A stretch of 64,000 bases of DNA. It comes from JAYQKL01 sp049889535 (GTDB taxonomy: Bacteria > Pseudomonadota > Alphaproteobacteria > RS24). How positions within the stretch are numbered: position 1 is the first letter of the stretch; every line of letters begins with the position of its first letter. The notes beneath the pieces were generated by a model. The model was not told where the DNA came from, did not search any database, and was given only the letters and a program-made list of their open reading frames with translations. Made by a program: the position numbers and the translations under genes. The stretch is taken from contig JBMHDF010000018.1 of assembly GCA_049889535.1 (NCBI GenBank), positions 1-64,000 of the forward strand, in the 5' to 3' direction. Positions 61,552 to 64,000 of the stretch are shown here, one piece after another.

Positions 61552-61603
61552 TTTCTTGACGCTTGAGGCAAGAAACATACACTTAATTAAAGATTTAATT
61601 AAG
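61552..61603. promoter_or_regulatory. Promoter and two stacked inverted repeats before the LOG-family gene
   Basis: TTGACG (61556-61561) and TACACT (61578-61583) with 16 nt between form a promoter toward the LOG-family gene. A perfect inverted repeat TTTCTTG/CAAGAAA (61552-61558 and 61569-61575, 10-nt spacer) covers the -35, and another, CTTAATTAAA/TTTAATTAAG (61582-61591 and 61594-61603, 2-nt spacer), covers the start point 18 nt before the ATG. They also sit upstream of psd on the other strand. Confidence 0.5.
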
Positions 61604-61621
61604 CTTTATTGGGATAAACAG

Positions 61622-62170
61622 ATGCAGCGGATTCAATCAGTATGTGTGTTTTGTGGCTCACGCTTTGGCAAGGATCCCAATTTCACCACCCAAGCCGAAA
61701 TGCTAGGCAAGCTTCTTGCGCAAAATCAGTTCAAAATTGTTTATGGCGGTGGGCAGGTCGGTCTAATGGGCGTGCTGGCCAAAAGCGCATTGGCGCATAA
61801 TGGCTATGTGAAAGGGATTATCCCGACTTTTTTAAACAAAAAAGAAGTGAAATTTGACGATATAAGCGAGATTATTGAGACCGACAGCCTTCGCCAGCGC
61901 ATTAAACTTATGGCAGATTCAGCGCAAGCCTTTATTGTGCTGCCCGGCGGTGTCGGCACGCTGGACGAGCTTATGCAAATGCTGACCATGAATATTCTGC
62001 GTGAACATGATAAGCCGATTATTTTGGTGAATATGAACGCTTTTTGGGATCCATTTATGAAACTGTTAGATGCGATGGAGCAGCAAGGTTTTTTATATCC
62101 AGGCACAAAAGACAGATTGCTTTTAGTGCCTGACAGTCAAAGTGCTGTCGAGGCTCTCAGCAGCTCATAA
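61622..62170 (+). CDS. LOG family protein (TIGR00730 type)
   Basis: A 182-residue Rossmann-like protein of the LOG family, whose studied members cleave nucleoside monophosphates to release cytokinin-type bases or act as AMP/pyrimidine nucleosidases. It has VCVFCGSRFGKDP at the start, VYGGGQVGLMG, and the signature LPGGVGTLDELMQML with the conserved Gly-Gly-x-Gly-Thr and Glu. ATG 61622 gives the usual N-terminus. The frame upstream runs through the promoter and is not used. Confidence 0.93.
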   Translation: MQRIQSVCVFCGSRFGKDPNFTTQAEMLGKLLAQNQFKIVYGGGQVGLMGVLAKSALAHNGYVKGIIPTFLNKKEVKFDDISEIIETDSLRQRIKLMADSAQAFIVLPGGVGTLDELMQMLTMNILREHDKPIILVNMNAFWDPFMKLLDAMEQQGFLYPGTKDRLLLVPDSQSAVEALSSS

Positions 62171-62175
62171 TGGAT

Positions 62176-63795
62176 TTATTGCGGGCTTGATGAAACCTTG
62201 TCGCGACACAATTTATAAATTATCGCATCATGCAGGGCGCGAAAACTTGCCGCCACCACATTTTCAGACACACCCAATGTCCGCCAGCTATGGCCCGTAT
62301 CATCAACGCTTTCAATGACAACACGCGTCACGGCGCCCGTGCCAGTGTTCAAAATTCGCACCTTATAATCCACCAATCTTAAATCCTTCAAATAGGGCGC
62401 ATATCGGCGTAAGTCTGATCTTAAAGCACTATCCAGCGCGTTCACAGGGCCATTGCCCGTGCCTTTTGTTGTTACCTCTTCGTCATCAATCTTTAAGGTG
62501 ACACTGGCTTCGGATTTGCTGTCTTCTAAATCACCGCCAGCATGCGAGACCGTGACATCGTAAGAAACCACTTCGAAAAAATCCGGTACATCATTCATCA
62601 GTTTTTTTGCTAGCAACTCAAATGATGCCCCCGCACTATCAAAACTGTAACCAACTAATTCTTTTTCTTTAATCTCTGACAAAATACGATCAACCGTTGC
62701 TTTATCAGAAACTTTGATGCCTGCATTTTCAAGCCGCGCGAGAATATTGCTACGCCCCGCTTGGTCTGAAACCAAAATCTTTCTTTCATTACCAACCGCA
62801 TCAGGTGCGATATGTTCATAGGTTTGCGGGTCTTTCATCACCGCTGACACATGAATACCGCCCTTATGCGCAAAAGCGCTGTCACCAACAAAAGGCTGGT
62901 GACGGTTTGGTGTGCGATTAAGCAAATCATCTAAAAAACGAGAGGCTTTGGTTAATCCGGTCAATTTCTCAAGCGTCACACCTATAGAAAAACGCTTTGC
63001 GTAACGCGGCTTTAACAAAAGTGTCGGTATCAGCGAAACCATATTCGCATTACCGCAACGCTCGCCAAGTCCGTTTAATGTGCCTTGCACTTGCCGCACG
63101 CCCGCCTCAATCGCGGCCAATGAATTGGCAACTGCATTTTCCGTATCATTATGCGCATGGATGCCAAGTTTTGTTCCATCAATATGCTGGGTAACGGCAC
63201 TGACAATATCAAAAATCTCACTTGGCAATGTGCCGCCATTTGTATCACATAAAACAACCCAGCGCGCCCCCGCATCAATCGCGGTTTGCGCACAAGCCAA
63301 CGCATATTCTGGATTGGCCTTATATCCATCAAAAAAATGCTCGCAATCAATCATCGCCTCTTTGCCACGATTAACAATTGCCTCAACACTATCGCGGATG
63401 GCATCAAGATTTTCATCTTCTTCAATACCAAGAGCAATTTTGACATGATAATCCCAGCTTTTTGCCACCAGACAAACGGCTTCGCTTTGCGCATCAAGTA
63501 TCATCGCCAGTCCAGGATCATTTTCAACTGAACGGCCCGCGCGCTTAGTCATCCCAAAAGCTGTTAGACGGCTTGTGGTAAACTCATTTGGCATTGAAAA
63601 AAATTGCGTATCCGTCGGATTTGCGCCTGGATAACCACCTTCAATATAATCCAGCCCAAGCTCATCGAGAATTTTGCAAATAGCTTGCTTGTCCTCGACA
63701 GAAAAATCCACACCCGCTGTTTGCTGACCATCTCTTAAAGTCGTGTCAAACAAATACAGACGTTCGCGGTCTCCATTTCCGTTTTGAGCCTTCAT
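62176..63795 (-). CDS. cimA: (R)-citramalate synthase
   Basis: CimA condenses pyruvate and acetyl-CoA to citramalate, an alternative route to 2-oxobutanoate and isoleucine. The 539-residue protein has the HMGL-like barrel with DTTLRDGQQT, GIHAHNDTENA for metal binding, NGLGERCGNANM, and a C-terminal LeuA dimer/allosteric domain. The sequence matches the TIGR00977-type citramalate synthase more than LeuA (GGYPGANPTD, HGGIHVSAV-type). It converges on the LOG-family gene with a 5-nt gap. Confidence 0.93.
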   Translation of the reverse strand: MKAQNGNGDRERLYLFDTTLRDGQQTAGVDFSVEDKQAICKILDELGLDYIEGGYPGANPTDTQFFSMPNEFTTSRLTAFGMTKRAGRSVENDPGLAMILDAQSEAVCLVAKSWDYHVKIALGIEEDENLDAIRDSVEAIVNRGKEAMIDCEHFFDGYKANPEYALACAQTAIDAGARWVVLCDTNGGTLPSEIFDIVSAVTQHIDGTKLGIHAHNDTENAVANSLAAIEAGVRQVQGTLNGLGERCGNANMVSLIPTLLLKPRYAKRFSIGVTLEKLTGLTKASRFLDDLLNRTPNRHQPFVGDSAFAHKGGIHVSAVMKDPQTYEHIAPDAVGNERKILVSDQAGRSNILARLENAGIKVSDKATVDRILSEIKEKELVGYSFDSAGASFELLAKKLMNDVPDFFEVVSYDVTVSHAGGDLEDSKSEASVTLKIDDEEVTTKGTGNGPVNALDSALRSDLRRYAPYLKDLRLVDYKVRILNTGTGAVTRVVIESVDDTGHSWRTLGVSENVVAASFRALHDAIIYKLCRDKVSSSPQ

Positions 63796-63814
63796 TAAAT
63801 CACCTTAAGCGTAT

Positions 63815-64000
63815 TTAGTTGTTTCTTAAACGATTCTTCGCACGCTCCGCGCCAATAAGCAATAAAAGGTTTTGCATTTCAGGGCCTTGCGCCTGTCCGG
63901 TCAGAGCTTGGCGCAGGGGCATAAACAAGTTTCGACCCTTGCGACCTGTTTGTTCTTTCAATGTCGATGTCCACCTAGCCCATGTTTCTAAATCCCATGG
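63815..64000 (-). CDS. gltX: Glutamyl-tRNA synthetase, 3' part
   Basis: The last 61 residues of a glutamyl-tRNA synthetase; the start lies beyond the right edge. The visible part has WARWTSTLKEQTGRKGRNLFMPLRQALTG (quoted in pieces: ARWTSTLKEQTGRKG and LFMPLRQALTG) and PEMQNLLLLIG, the conserved end of the anticodon-binding domain. It ends 19 nt before the cimA start, so cimA probably lies in the same transcript. Confidence 0.93.
   Translation of the reverse strand, partial: PWDLETWARWTSTLKEQTGRKGRNLFMPLRQALTGQAQGPEMQNLLLLIGAERAKNRLRNN

Noticed and set aside
1..64000. Insertion sequences, CRISPR arrays, tRNA or rRNA genes, toxin-antitoxin or defence genes
   Set aside because: None seen: all genes have housekeeping or envelope families, and the short gaps do not hold direct-repeat arrays or cloverleaf-like sequence.

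Overview
The window reads as ordinary chromosomal core sequence of a free-living alphaproteobacterium, slightly AT-leaning by eye. The group is suggested by HdaA rather than E. coli-type Hda, the NDUFA12-type complex I accessory protein, DUF2155 and DUF2066 proteins, and by gene orders such as aroQ-accB-accC-aat, hdaA-ppk-ppx, lptF-lptG-lptD-surA-rsmA, fabD-fabG-acpP-fabF-mltG, rpsF-rpsR-DUF2232-rplI-dnaB-alr and panB-yfgM-bamB-der. The order or family cannot be fixed from sequence alone. Genes are very tightly packed: many start-stop overlaps, only one gene-free stretch of about 300 bp (31840-32148), and three pairs of converging genes that overlap in coding sequence. No insertion sequence, prophage, CRISPR array, rRNA, tRNA or defence gene was found. 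Layout: 1-5709 holds the end of a DsbA-family gene, an isolated thiS-thiG pair, aroQ, biotin carboxyl carrier and carboxylase (accB, accC), aat, and an opposing DUF2155-mlaD-NDUFA12 run. 5807-15581 holds aspS, rnd, ppx, ppk, hdaA, an AI-2E family permease and a DUF2066 protein. 15728-19949 holds purM-purN, ndk, holC and pepA. 20096-26734 is an outer-membrane block (lptF, lptG, lptD, surA) running into rsmA. 26717-31839 on the minus strand is gmk, mltG and the fatty-acid synthesis cluster. 32149-43093 on the plus strand is rpsF, rpsR, a membrane protein, rplI, dnaB, alr, mlaE, mlaF, radA, cvpA, purF and an SDR. 43026-55391, almost all minus, holds a lipoprotein, a Lys/Ala-repeat histone-like gene, der, bamB, a YfgM-like protein, panB, a small lipoprotein, a YtoQ-family gene, guaA, a TPR protein, guaB, rlmE and a second Ppx/GppA gene. 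55650-64000 holds an RND efflux pair, pssA-psd, a LOG-family gene, cimA and the end of gltX. Several pathways recur across the window: cell-envelope building (LptDFG, SurA, BamB, MlaDEF, MltG, Alr, Psd/Pss, fatty acids), purine synthesis (purM, purN, purF, guaA, guaB, gmk, ndk) and polyphosphate turnover (ppk with two Ppx/GppA paralogues). No obviously new multi-gene system is present. The more interesting signals are regulatory or small: an rpsF leader in which a CCG-loop hairpin competes with a perfect 9-bp helix that would cover the ribosome binding site; two inverted repeats stacked over a promoter before the LOG-family gene; inverted repeats before purM, rplI and in the fabD/rpsF divergent region; a Lys/Ala 12-residue repeat protein; a cysteine-rich lipoprotein with a possible BamE-like core; an RND permease lacking part of the usual proton-relay residues; and missing conserved neighbours (pdxA, yicC, rsmB).
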